From Reinekea forsetii (lineage in GTDB: Bacteria > Pseudomonadota > Gammaproteobacteria > Pseudomonadales > Natronospirillaceae), in assembly GCF_018860385.1 (NCBI RefSeq), contig NZ_JAHKPH010000011.1, forward strand, positions 62,001 to 126,000: a stretch of DNA of 64,000 nt, read 5' to 3'. This document shows, piece by piece, positions 7,643 to 15,817 of this stretch; the first letter of the stretch is position 1, and the number at the start of each line of letters is the position of its first letter. The notes below the pieces were generated by a model that was not told the DNA's origin, did not search any database, and saw only the letters and a list, made by a program, of their open reading frames with translations. A program made the position numbers and the translations under genes.

Positions 7643-8943
7643 ATAAAAGAGATGATATGACCTTTGCACCTGAAGAATACGAGCGGCGGTTATTTGAATT
7701 GCGTCAGCGTATAGAGGCGCGTTGTTTAGATGCGGTGGTCATCACCGACCCTGAAAATATTATGTATTTAACCGATTACCAAACGACAGGTTATTCTTTT
7801 TTTCAAGCACTCATCGTTCCGTTAGAACAAGAACCTTTTATGATTACACGCGCATTGGAAGAATCGAATGTTATTCACCGTACTTGGGTGGAATGTACTC
7901 GGCCATACCCCGATACTGGCGATGCCATTCAAATGTTGGTTGATGCGCTGCGTGAATTTAACTTAGCCGATAAACGCATAGGGTATGAACGCAACAGTTA
8001 CTTTTTCCCGGCTTATCAACAAGACTTTATTCACACCACCTTAACCAGTGCTAAGTTGCTAGATTGTTTTGGCATCGTTGAGGAAGGTCGAATTTGTAAG
8101 TCGCCAGCCGAAATAGAGCTAATGCGCCGTGCTGCTTTAGCAACCGAAGCTGGGATGAAAGCGGGCTTAGCGGCAGCAAAAGCCGGCGTAATCGAAAATG
8201 ATATTGCCTCGGAAATCAGTGCGGCTATGTTTAAAGCTGGGGGTGAAGCGCCCGCCGTGATGCCTTATGTGACGTCAGGACCAAGAACCATGATTGGCCA
8301 CGCCACTTGGGAAGGCCGAAAAGTGCAACCTGGCGAGCATGTATTTTTAGAAGTGGGTGGCTGCTATCGCCGTTATCATACCGCGATGATGCGCACAGCG
8401 GTCAATGGTGAGCTCAGTGAATCTATGTATAAATCGCAAGAGCTGATGAAAACAGCGCTGGCGGCACTGCACGATTACGTACAACCCGGCATGACCGTCT
8501 CGGATGTAGATAACCTAGTACGTAATATTATTTCACATAATGATGTAGGCGCTCGATTAGTGACGCGTTCAGGCTACTCAATTGGAATTGCTTTTCCACC
8601 CAGTTGGGACGAAGGCTATATCTGCAGTCTAAAACAAGGCGACTCTACCATTTTAAGAGAAGGCATGACCTTTCATATCATCCCATGGATGTGGGGAATA
8701 GACGGTGATAAAACCTGTGGCATTTCTGACACTATTTACGTGACAGATTCGGGCATAAAAAGCTTTTTCAGCCTAGAGAAAGAATTCACCATTCATTCTG
8801 GCAGTGGCAAAGTGCACGAAACTGTGACGGCTATTGCCTCCGTTAATGAAACCGCCTCGAAAGAAGAAGCAACCTTGCCGCCTAAAGCTGAGCCTGCAGC
8901 TAAAAATAAAAAGAAAACAACCGCAGCACCATCGGCGCAATAA
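7639..8943 (+). CDS. doeA: M24-family ectoine hydrolase (DoeA)
   Basis: The 434-residue protein has the two-domain creatinase/prolidase architecture: an N-terminal domain to about residue 150 (VVITDPENIMYLTDYQTTGYSF) and a pita-bread catalytic domain from about 160 (GRICKSPAEIELMRRAA) to 385. The usual first M24 metal ligands are replaced (FLEVGGCYRRYHTAMMRT), as in creatinase-like members that work without the dinuclear metal centre. That fits ectoine hydrolase, which opens the ectoine ring to acetyl-diaminobutyrate. The last ~35 residues form a Lys/Ala/Pro-rich tail (KAEPAAKNKKKTT) not expected for the family. It overlaps doeD by ATGA, and doeC follows after 9 bp. An Xaa-Pro dipeptidase role is the alternative, made unlikely by the operon. 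Confidence 0.82.
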   Translation: MNKRDDMTFAPEEYERRLFELRQRIEARCLDAVVITDPENIMYLTDYQTTGYSFFQALIVPLEQEPFMITRALEESNVIHRTWVECTRPYPDTGDAIQMLVDALREFNLADKRIGYERNSYFFPAYQQDFIHTTLTSAKLLDCFGIVEEGRICKSPAEIELMRRAALATEAGMKAGLAAAKAGVIENDIASEISAAMFKAGGEAPAVMPYVTSGPRTMIGHATWEGRKVQPGEHVFLEVGGCYRRYHTAMMRTAVNGELSESMYKSQELMKTALAALHDYVQPGMTVSDVDNLVRNIISHNDVGARLVTRSGYSIGIAFPPSWDEGYICSLKQGDSTILREGMTFHIIPWMWGIDGDKTCGISDTIYVTDSGIKSFFSLEKEFTIHSGSGKVHETVTAIASVNETASKEEATLPPKAEPAAKNKKKTTAAPSAQ

Positions 8944-8952
8944 GGAGTGATT

Positions 8953-10314
8953 ATGTTGACCGCAATTAACCCAAGTACTGGCCAAACTATTAAGGAGTTC
9001 ACAGTACTTACCCGCAGTGAAATAGATACGCAAACAAACAAAGCACAAGCAGCTTACCCCGCATGGCGAGATTTAAGCATTGAGCAAAGAGCCACTTGGC
9101 TGTTAAAGGTAGCTGAAGTATTGCGAAAAAATAAAGCTTCGCTAGGGAAGCTGATGACCGATGAAATGGGCAAGCCGGTTAAAGAAGCTGAGCCAGAAGT
9201 TGAAAAATCGGCCAGTTGTATCGACTTTTATGCCGCCAATGCAAAACAATATTTAGCTGATCAAGTATTAGCTTCCGATGGCGGGCACAGTTACGTTAGG
9301 CATGAACCCTTGGGCGTTTTATTAGGTGTGTTACCGTGGAATGCACCTCTGTGGATCGCCTTTCGTTATTTAACGCCAGCATTAATTGCTGGCAACACCT
9401 GTGTGATGAAGCACGACCCTCATGTACCCGGGTGTGCACAGGGTATAGCCGAGGCTTTTGAAGAAGCCGGCGTTCCCGCGAACATTGTCGTCAACTTACC
9501 AATTAAAACTGAAGACGTTGCTCACGCCATTCAACACAAGGCTGTACAAGCTGTTTCTTTTACCGGCTCGGCAAAGGCTGGCGGTATTGTCGCAGCAACA
9601 GCAGCGGCAGAAATAAAACACGCGGTATTGGAGCTGGGCGGTTCTGACCCGTTCATTGTTTTAGCCGATGCCGACTTAGACGCCGCAGCCGACGTTGCGA
9701 CCTTGTCACGGATAATTAATGCGGGCCAATCTTGCATTGCAGCAAAGCGCATAATAGTTGAATCCCCCGTGTATGAAGAATTTATCAGCCGGGTAAAAAG
9801 CCGATTAGAAAAACTAAAAGTCGGCGACCCAAATTCACCCCAAACGGATGTTGGACCCATCGCTCGGGCCGACCTGCGCGTCAATTTACACCGACAAGTT
9901 GAAAAAACCGTTAACCAAGGCGCTACCTGTTTGTTGGGGGGAGAGCTGCCAACGGGCGATGGATTCTTTTACCCTGTCACCCTGCTGACCGATGTTAAGC
10001 CGAGCATGTGTGCCTTTACTGAAGAAGTGTTTGGCCCAGTAATGGTTGTAAGCAAAGCTAAAGATGTGGAGCAGGCGATTAGCCTAGCTAACGATACCGA
10101 CTATGGCTTAGGTGCCGGTATTTGGAGTGCCGATGTTAAAAAAGCTGAACAAATTGCATGGCGAATCGAAGCCGGGCAAGTGGCCATAAATGGCATTGTA
10201 AAAACCGATCCAAGACTGCCCAGCGGTGGCATTAAACGATCAGGCTACGGCCGCGAGCTTGGACCTCATGGAATTTTAGAATTTGTGAATGCCAAGCAGG
10301 TTTGGATTAAGTAG
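8953..10314 (+). CDS. doeC: NAD(P)-dependent aldehyde dehydrogenase, likely aspartate-semialdehyde dehydrogenase of ectoine catabolism (DoeC)
   Basis: Counting from the ATG at 8953 gives 453 residues. This start sits 6 bases after AGGAG, whereas a GTG at 8947 is too close. It is an ALDH-superfamily protein of the succinate-semialdehyde type. It has PWNAPLWIAFRYLTPALIAGN, the general base Glu227 in VLELGGSDP and the nucleophile Cys261 in NAGQSCIAAKR. EEVFGPVMVV and PSGGIKRSGYGRELG lie near the C-terminus. It would oxidise aspartate semialdehyde to aspartate, closing the route from ectoine. It ends the operon at a strong bidirectional terminator. Confidence 0.83.
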   Translation: MLTAINPSTGQTIKEFTVLTRSEIDTQTNKAQAAYPAWRDLSIEQRATWLLKVAEVLRKNKASLGKLMTDEMGKPVKEAEPEVEKSASCIDFYAANAKQYLADQVLASDGGHSYVRHEPLGVLLGVLPWNAPLWIAFRYLTPALIAGNTCVMKHDPHVPGCAQGIAEAFEEAGVPANIVVNLPIKTEDVAHAIQHKAVQAVSFTGSAKAGGIVAATAAAEIKHAVLELGGSDPFIVLADADLDAAADVATLSRIINAGQSCIAAKRIIVESPVYEEFISRVKSRLEKLKVGDPNSPQTDVGPIARADLRVNLHRQVEKTVNQGATCLLGGELPTGDGFFYPVTLLTDVKPSMCAFTEEVFGPVMVVSKAKDVEQAISLANDTDYGLGAGIWSADVKKAEQIAWRIEAGQVAINGIVKTDPRLPSGGIKRSGYGRELGPHGILEFVNAKQVWIK

Positions 10315-10324
10315 AGCAACAAAA

Positions 10325-10362
10325 CTGCATTAAGGGTGCAAAATTTTAAACCCTTAATGCAG
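10325..10362. terminator. Bidirectional intrinsic terminator between doeC and the alcohol dehydrogenase gene
   Basis: A perfect 13-bp stem (CTGCATTAAGGGT with ACCCTTAATGCAG) encloses a 12-base A/T-rich loop. T-rich sequence on the plus side and A-rich sequence on the other allow it to serve both converging genes. The minus-strand alcohol dehydrogenase stop codon lies inside the right arm. Confidence 0.75.
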
Positions 10363-11550
10363 CCTTTTGTTAAGCACTTCGGTCAACTCGCCTTCGCTTA
10401 AAGCAATAGGGTTGGTTTTCATGCTGTTGCCTCCACTTTCTAACACTACTTTTTCTATGTCTTCTTCGGTCATGCCAAAGTTGGATAGCTTGAGAATATC
10501 AAGAGCGCGAGTCCATTGCCATAGTATTTTAATTAAAAGCGTGAGAGCGTCTTTATCCGTGATTGTATTTGCTGAGAACATTCGACCCACGGTTGCGTAG
10601 CGAGTAAGCGCAATGTTATTCGGTGAGCGGTTTTGCATGGCCACAATATTTGATTCAGTAACTGTCGCTAGAAGCGTACCGCAAGCCACTCCGTGAGGGA
10701 TAGGGAAGTGTGCGCCAAGCGGGGATGCTAGCCCATGAACAGCGCCTAGCCCTGTTTGGGCTAAGCAAAGACCAGAAACCATCGAGGCATAGGCTAAATA
10801 ATCTAGGCCGGCCAAATCTGCTTCACTTTTGTAATTAAAGCCTTTTAAAAAATGCTCTATACCGCTAATCGCTAACGCATCGGTGATTGGGTTGCTGCGC
10901 GGAGAAGTATAAGATTCTAATAGTTGAGTAAAGGAATCCATAGCATTGGCGATTAATTGTGGGCGCGGGCAACTGTCGAGTAATGTTGAATCTATAATGG
11001 CGACTTGAGCGGTCATTTGCTCGTCACGAAATGATTTTTTAAAGCCAAGCTCAGTATCACTTAACACGGCATTTTTAGTCATTTCACTGCCTGTACCTGC
11101 TGTGGTGGGCACGGCAATAAATGGTAGGGTTGGGCTCGCAAAAGGCACGCCCTTACCAACGCCTTCTAAATAATTCATCACCGAACGGCCACTGGGCAAT
11201 AAAGCCGCAATGGCTTTTGCGGCATCTAGCGGGCTACCGCCACCAATTCCAATGACCACGTCAATTTTTTCAGTTTTGTAACTAGCAACAATAGCGTCAA
11301 CTTGATCAGGGGTTGGCTCGCCACTAATACGCTCTATGTTGAAGGTGACATTGAGGTCTTTTAGAGATTGTTTTAAAAGCGGCCATTTCGAAGATTGTGT
11401 AAAAGATTGCCCGCCAGTAATTATAAGTGCAGTAGTGCCATAGTTTTTAATTTCGGCAGCAAGCTTATTGAGCTCACCTGCACCAAACAATATGCGCGGT
11501 AATCTAGAGATTGAAAATGCAGCGAGACTATTCGATGGTTTTGGTTGCAT
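10354..11550 (-). CDS. Iron-containing (group III) alcohol dehydrogenase
   Basis: The 398-residue protein has the fold of Fe-type alcohol dehydrogenases: N-terminal Rossmann-like domain with LFGAGELNKL, GIGGGSPLDAAKAIAAL (residues ~101-117) for nucleotide binding, and TTAGTGSEMT. In the metal site Asp205 is retained, but the second ligand position reads Q209 (AMDSFTQLLESY) where many members have His. The two later histidines are present in VHGLASPLGAHFPIPHGVACG. The Gln variant is common to a subfamily, so activity is not excluded. The substrate is unknown. It is monocistronic and converges on doeC, so there is no clear link to ectoine. Confidence 0.88.
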   Translation of the reverse strand: MQPKPSNSLAAFSISRLPRILFGAGELNKLAAEIKNYGTTALIITGGQSFTQSSKWPLLKQSLKDLNVTFNIERISGEPTPDQVDAIVASYKTEKIDVVIGIGGGSPLDAAKAIAALLPSGRSVMNYLEGVGKGVPFASPTLPFIAVPTTAGTGSEMTKNAVLSDTELGFKKSFRDEQMTAQVAIIDSTLLDSCPRPQLIANAMDSFTQLLESYTSPRSNPITDALAISGIEHFLKGFNYKSEADLAGLDYLAYASMVSGLCLAQTGLGAVHGLASPLGAHFPIPHGVACGTLLATVTESNIVAMQNRSPNNIALTRYATVGRMFSANTITDKDALTLLIKILWQWTRALDILKLSNFGMTEEDIEKVVLESGGNSMKTNPIALSEGELTEVLNKRLH

Positions 11551-11614
11551 GAGGGTGTCTCATTTCTTGAAATAAGTGAAAAGTGGGCTGTACAGTAGCT
11601 AATTTTCAACTAAA

Positions 11615-11651
11615 TAAAAAGCGCGGCCTATTAAACAGGTCACGCTTTTAT
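11615..11651 (-). terminator. Intrinsic terminator downstream of the glycerophosphodiesterase gene
   Basis: An imperfect stem (AAAAGCG...GGCCT with AGGTC...CGCTTTT) surrounds an A/T-rich loop, giving T-rich sequence on the minus strand. It lies in the 130-bp gap upstream of the GDPD stop region; the exact boundary is approximate. Confidence 0.45.
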
Positions 11652-11680
11652 TAAACGATCATTTTAACTGAGTATTAGTT

Positions 11681-12910
11681 TTATTTTAATCCCATGCAGT
11701 TAGCGTAGTAAGTTGTTGTGGCAGGCCAGTCGGAGAAAATACCTACGACACCGACATCTTGAGCAAGCACATCAACAACTTCGTACATATCGCCGTCGTC
11801 GTCAATGGCGTCTTGTATCGTTTGATAATACCAACCACCGCCGCTTTGCAAGAGACCTGATCGCTCTAATGACCAAGTAATAATATTTAAACCCGCATCG
11901 TTAGCTGCATTTGCATACGCCGATGGCACGATGTCATTATTGCCATTTAGTGCGAGCAAAGTCCAAATAGGGGGCGCAATATATTGAATACCCTGGTCTG
12001 CAAAAGATTCCATATTGTCAATTCTAGATTGAACTTCTTCAGCACTGCTGGCACCGTCTAAGAAAACAGCTTGGTTACCAAACGCTGGTTCGTTTTCAAT
12101 CCAATATTTAACATCATCAATGTTAAATGACTGAGCGAATACATCTCTAGGACGAACACCGGCCTCTATATATTCGTTTATCATTTGTTGGGCATAGTCT
12201 TCTTGTGTGTAGGTTCCTTGGTAAGGCATTTCAACTGACGCAGACTTTAACTCTGGCGTCATTTTTACACCTAACTCCTTGAATAATTCGATACTTTCTT
12301 TATGGCTCATTAAAGTGCCGTTACCCGAATATAGATCTGTACGCCAGGCTGCTGTTGCATTGACATACTCTTCAACGGTTCGCGCTGCAGGGTTTACGGC
12401 ATCCATTTTGCCCTTTAAAGTTTTAAACTCAGCTAAGGTGATGTCAGTTGTTTTGCAGGTAGCGCTTGCCCGTTCAGTTAAATTTCCATTTTCATCATAT
12501 TTCGCTGGCGTAAAAGGAACGGAGCATTTTTCAGCCAAGGGCGTTAATAAAATATTAGTTGTTGTGTGCAGATCACTTTGAGAGTGCCTGCACACTAACT
12601 CCTTATCTTTGGTGAATGTAACATCACATTCAATAATACCCGCGCCCATACGTGCCGCAGCTAAATAAGATTCTTTGGTGTGCTCAGGAAATTGCATTGG
12701 CGCACCACGGTGACCTATAGAAAAGGTCGACACTTTAGATTTCTTTTTTTGACATGAAAGTAATTTGTCTTTTAGCTCGCTATCAGCCATATCGTTGATT
12801 AAATAGTACGGCCGTACACCTACTTCGATCCCTGAATCGGCAAACAGGTGTGGCGATACAGTTACTGCTCCCAGCGCCATTAGGCATAAGCTTAATATTG
12901 GCTTTTTCAT
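11681..12910 (-). CDS. Secreted glycerophosphodiester phosphodiesterase
   Basis: This 409-residue protein has an N-terminal signal peptide ([18 protein letters not shown]..., cleavage probably after LFA near residue 24). It also has the GDPD catalytic motifs: [20 protein letters not shown] (His-Arg-Gly), [11 protein letters not shown] (metal-binding Glu and Asp) and LVCRHSQSD (second His). It would hydrolyse glycerophosphodiesters to glycerol-3-phosphate and an alcohol in the periplasm or outside the cell. Compared with GlpQ it has an N-terminal extension before the barrel and an insertion around residues 100-190. The gene stands alone between terminators. No glpT-like transporter is nearby, and no pho box was identified. 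Confidence 0.87.
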   Translation of the reverse strand: MKKPILSLCLMALGAVTVSPHLFADSGIEVGVRPYYLINDMADSELKDKLLSCQKKKSKVSTFSIGHRGAPMQFPEHTKESYLAAARMGAGIIECDVTFTKDKELVCRHSQSDLHTTTNILLTPLAEKCSVPFTPAKYDENGNLTERASATCKTTDITLAEFKTLKGKMDAVNPAARTVEEYVNATAAWRTDLYSGNGTLMSHKESIELFKELGVKMTPELKSASVEMPYQGTYTQEDYAQQMINEYIEAGVRPRDVFAQSFNIDDVKYWIENEPAFGNQAVFLDGASSAEEVQSRIDNMESFADQGIQYIAPPIWTLLALNGNNDIVPSAYANAANDAGLNIITWSLERSGLLQSGGGWYYQTIQDAIDDDGDMYEVVDVLAQDVGVVGIFSDWPATTTYYANCMGLK

Positions 12911-13230
12911 TTAGTTTCCTCTCTTTAGTTTATTATTGCTTTTGAACGAAACTCTCATAACAGTTTGGCTGGGACAGCTTCCTCCGTGCTTGAACTGTGT
13001 ACGATTGGCTCGATTCTATGCATTTGGTCAACAAAAAATCTATTAGACCTAGGTCTGTAATTGCTTTTTTAGTTTGTTTTGAGTGCTCGTTGGCAACTTT
13101 AAGGACTATCTCATGGTGTTACTAAAGTTTTATGAAGGCTGGTGGAAAATATTGGCGGTAAAGGGTGAAGCGATCGCAGCTTATGATTTCACTGCGATGC
13201 TTACTAGATGATTAGACTATAAAATACAGT
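12911..13230. other. 320-bp intergenic region
   Basis: It contains the promoter side of the GDPD gene. Near the antiporter 3' end there is a hairpin of about 11 pairs with one bulge (GCGATCGCAG paired with CTGCGATGC, roughly 13168-13202) that lacks a clear U-tract. A 32-codon ORF at about 13113 has no good ribosome site. Nothing else recognisable was seen. Confidence 0.4.
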
Positions 13231-15021
13231 TTACTTAGGTTCTTCAGGTGACACTAAGCTCACTATTTCCCAGTCTGGTTTTATGGTGAGTTCGCTACCT
13301 AGGTTATTTATGTAAGTTCTTCCGTTAGGGTCGATAGAACATAGCGGAATGGCTCGATTGCCATATTCTTCTTGGTAGTCTTCAAAGGTAAACGCTTCAG
13401 AAATTTTGGTTGATTTAATCGTCGCGCCTTTCGACATTAAGCTGGCCAGCTTGCTGTAGGTAACGCCCTCTTTAAATAACCCCAGTTTTTTTGCATAGCT
13501 TTCAGAGACTTTATGGCTGGCCGTTTTTGATTGCTCGCCGTGGGTGAGGCCAAAAACTTTGCCTTTGCCTATGGTATCTTCAAAGTGGTAAGTCACTAGT
13601 GGGTTAAGTTGTTTATAGGGTGACAACACTAGTACTTTGCCATAGCTCGATAATTCTAAGGTTAAACGCGCATGCTCTGAAATGGGGTTGCCATAATAGG
13701 TGTCTAAGTTATCCATTCGGGCTTGGCGAATAGCATCCCAGTTAGTATCAGCCAGTAATACATTGATGCCTTTTTCCGTGAGCAGCTTAGCAAAAGCTCG
13801 GGCAAAATTACTCGCGCCAAAAATAAGCACGCCCGAGGGTGATGGCGCCGTAACGCCGAGTAAGTTTGCGATCAGTTTCGCTGTTAAACTTTGTACAAAC
13901 ACGGTCGTAATAATGACTAAAAACACCATGGGTACCAACAACTCCGCGCCAGCAAAACCCAGGGCCTCTAATTTTAATGCAAACAATGACGATACAGCGG
14001 CGGCAACAATACCGCGAGGGGAGATCCAGGAGATTAGCGCTGTTTCTCGCCAAGTTAAGTCGGTTCCGATGGAAGAAATAAACGCGCTCAGAGGACGAGC
14101 TACAAACAAGATCACCCAAAGTAAAAAAGCAGCCCCTGTGCCAATTGCAATGATTGAGGCTAAGTCGATTCGAGCGGCCAACAAAATAAATAGGCCTGAA
14201 ATTAGCAGCACGCTGAGTGTTTCTTTGAATTCTAGAATATCGCTGACATCTAACCCTTTGCTGTTAGCCATCCAGATGCCCATAACGGTCACGCACAGTA
14301 GTCCGGATTCGTGCGCTAAGCCATTCGATAATGCAAAGGCACCGAGCATGATGGTTAACACAGCGGTGTTGGTCAGGTAGTGCGGAATCCAATTCTTGCG
14401 TAATACCCAAGACAGCGAAAAGCCTACAAGTGCGCCAATGCCAAAACCGCTCAGTAGAACCATACCGAAAACTTCTAGCGTATGTTTCAACGGTTGTGCA
14501 GAGGCAATAATAAATTCAAACACCAACACGGCCAGTAGCGCGCCGACTGGGTCTATGATGATGCCCTCCCAGCGCAATATATTGGCGACTTTAGCGGAAG
14601 GCCGCACTGTTCTCAGCATGGGAACAATAACGGTTGGCCCTGTTACTGTAACGATTGCACCAAACAAGAATGCAATTTGCCAGCTAATGCCTAAAGCATA
14701 ATAGGCTGTAGGTGTAATAACCCCCCAGGTGACTAAGGCTCCTACTGAACATAAGTTTCGTACCATCGAACCATGGTGGCCGAGGTCTTGAAACCTTAGA
14801 GTGAGGGCACCCTCGAATAAAATAATGGCGACCGATAGTGAAATGATCGGGAACAATAAATCGCCAAATAATAAATCGGGGTCTAATACAGAAAAGACGG
14901 GTCCTAGCAGAATACCTGCAACCAAAAGCGGCAAAATGGCGGGTAGTTTCAGTCGGTAGGCTAAGAGTTGGCAAAGAATTGACACAATGCCAACGCCAAC
15001 GAGCAGTAAAAGTGGGTCCAC
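13231..15021 (-). CDS. CPA1-family sodium(potassium)/proton antiporter with cytoplasmic Rossmann domain
   Basis: The 596-residue protein starts with about twelve hydrophobic segments over residues 1-390, including the CPA-type blocks LPAILPLLVAGILLGP, ILFEGALTLRF, GAIVTVTGPTVIVPML and WEGIIIDPVGALLAV. The acidic pair expected in the ion site is at IIDP. A nucleotide-binding Rossmann motif follows at about 395 (SGVLIFGASNFARAFAKLL). A C-terminal TrkA_C/RCK-like region with beta segments comes last. The protein exchanges Na+ or K+ for protons across the inner membrane, probably gated by a ligand on the cytoplasmic domain. Its placement near ectoine genes fits a salt-exposed lifestyle. The exact ion is not predictable from sequence. 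Confidence 0.88.
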   Translation of the reverse strand: MDPLLLLVGVGIVSILCQLLAYRLKLPAILPLLVAGILLGPVFSVLDPDLLFGDLLFPIISLSVAIILFEGALTLRFQDLGHHGSMVRNLCSVGALVTWGVITPTAYYALGISWQIAFLFGAIVTVTGPTVIVPMLRTVRPSAKVANILRWEGIIIDPVGALLAVLVFEFIIASAQPLKHTLEVFGMVLLSGFGIGALVGFSLSWVLRKNWIPHYLTNTAVLTIMLGAFALSNGLAHESGLLCVTVMGIWMANSKGLDVSDILEFKETLSVLLISGLFILLAARIDLASIIAIGTGAAFLLWVILFVARPLSAFISSIGTDLTWRETALISWISPRGIVAAAVSSLFALKLEALGFAGAELLVPMVFLVIITTVFVQSLTAKLIANLLGVTAPSPSGVLIFGASNFARAFAKLLTEKGINVLLADTNWDAIRQARMDNLDTYYGNPISEHARLTLELSSYGKVLVLSPYKQLNPLVTYHFEDTIGKGKVFGLTHGEQSKTASHKVSESYAKKLGLFKEGVTYSKLASLMSKGATIKSTKISEAFTFEDYQEEYGNRAIPLCSIDPNGRTYINNLGSELTIKPDWEIVSLVSPEEPK

Positions 15022-15112
15022 GTTAAATCCTTTAATATTTGGGCGTATTGACCAGTATTAGACGATATGCAGCACATAGCAAGGTGCTGTCGAAATGACT
15101 AGGCAGGCATCT

Positions 15113-15126
15113 CCTACTTAAGTAGG
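15113..15126. promoter_or_regulatory. Palindrome in the antiporter/TetR divergent region, candidate TetR operator
   Basis: CCTACTTAAGTAGG is a perfect 14-bp palindrome about 70 bp before the TetR gene start. Part of its core (ACTTAAGT) recurs about 40 bp downstream in CCACTTAAGTCT. It may be the operator of the adjacent TetR-type regulator, which is inference. Confidence 0.4.
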
Positions 15127-15196
15127 GGGAGAGAACGCTTGAAAGTAGCCACTTAAGTCTTTAAGGTGAAACATGAATCAGTCGTCAGGTTAGGTC

Positions 15197-15817
15197 ATGG
15201 AATCGTTAAAAGAACTCAGTCAGGTGCTTGTGCCTAAAACTCAGCGCGGCAAGTTAACGCTAGAAAAGATATTGAATGCGGCTGAAGTAGAGTTTGGTGA
15301 GAAGGGCTTTCATGAAGGCTCAATAACGGGCATCGCTTATCGAGCGGGTATTGCTCAGGGTACTTTTTACCTTTATTTCAAATGCAAAGAAGATGTGCTT
15401 CGAGAGTTGGTGTTGTATATCAACCGCACAATTCGCTCTTTGCTATCAGAGTCGGTTATTCATATTGAAGATCGACTAGAAGCCGAAAGGGTAGGGTTAC
15501 GAACCTTTTTAAACTACATCCAAGAGCACCCTCATTTATATCGCATTTTACAAGAAAGCCAGTTTGTAGACCCTGAAGTTTATAAAGCTTATTACATGTC
15601 TTTCGCTCAAGGGTATCAAGAAGCATTAGGTGTGGCGGTCGAAAAGGAAACCATTCGAAAGGGTCAATTAGAAAGTTGGTCATGGGCCATCATGGGCATG
15701 ATGCACTTTATAGGGCAGCGCTACATTGTTTGGGGCGGTACACATTCTTCAGAGGACACCTTGGATGAGGTGGTAGATTCGATCATTGATTTACTCAAAA
15801 ACGGGTTAAAAAAATGA
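15197..15817 (+). CDS. TetR-family transcriptional regulator of the ligase/ABC operon
   Basis: This 206-residue protein has a TetR DNA-binding domain at about 18-65 (LTLEKILNAAEVEFGEKGF, ITGIAYRAGIAQGTFYLYFKCKEDVLREL). A helical ligand-binding domain follows. Its start is the ATG at 15197, with the helix-turn-helix about 18 residues in. Its stop overlaps the ATG of the following acyl-CoA ligase (ATGA), so it is the first gene of the operon and probably autoregulates it. TetR members in this position often sense the CoA thioester or the free acid handled by the ligase, which is inference here. Confidence 0.9.
   Translation: MESLKELSQVLVPKTQRGKLTLEKILNAAEVEFGEKGFHEGSITGIAYRAGIAQGTFYLYFKCKEDVLRELVLYINRTIRSLLSESVIHIEDRLEAERVGLRTFLNYIQEHPHLYRILQESQFVDPEVYKAYYMSFAQGYQEALGVAVEKETIRKGQLESWSWAIMGMMHFIGQRYIVWGGTHSSEDTLDEVVDSIIDLLKNGLKK

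Noticed and set aside
12279-12581. 100-codon plus-strand ORF inside the glycerophosphodiesterase gene
   Set aside because: Antisense shadow of a secreted enzyme with clear catalytic motifs; no ribosome site or family.
13113-13211. 32-codon ORF between the GDPD and antiporter genes
   Set aside because: Only a weak AAGGA about 10 bases upstream, unusual composition, and no homologue known to me.
13700-14701. Long plus-strand ORFs (226 and 101 codons) opposite the antiporter gene
   Set aside because: They are antisense to a well-supported membrane protein whose codon pattern leaves the opposite frame open. Composition is atypical and no family is matched.
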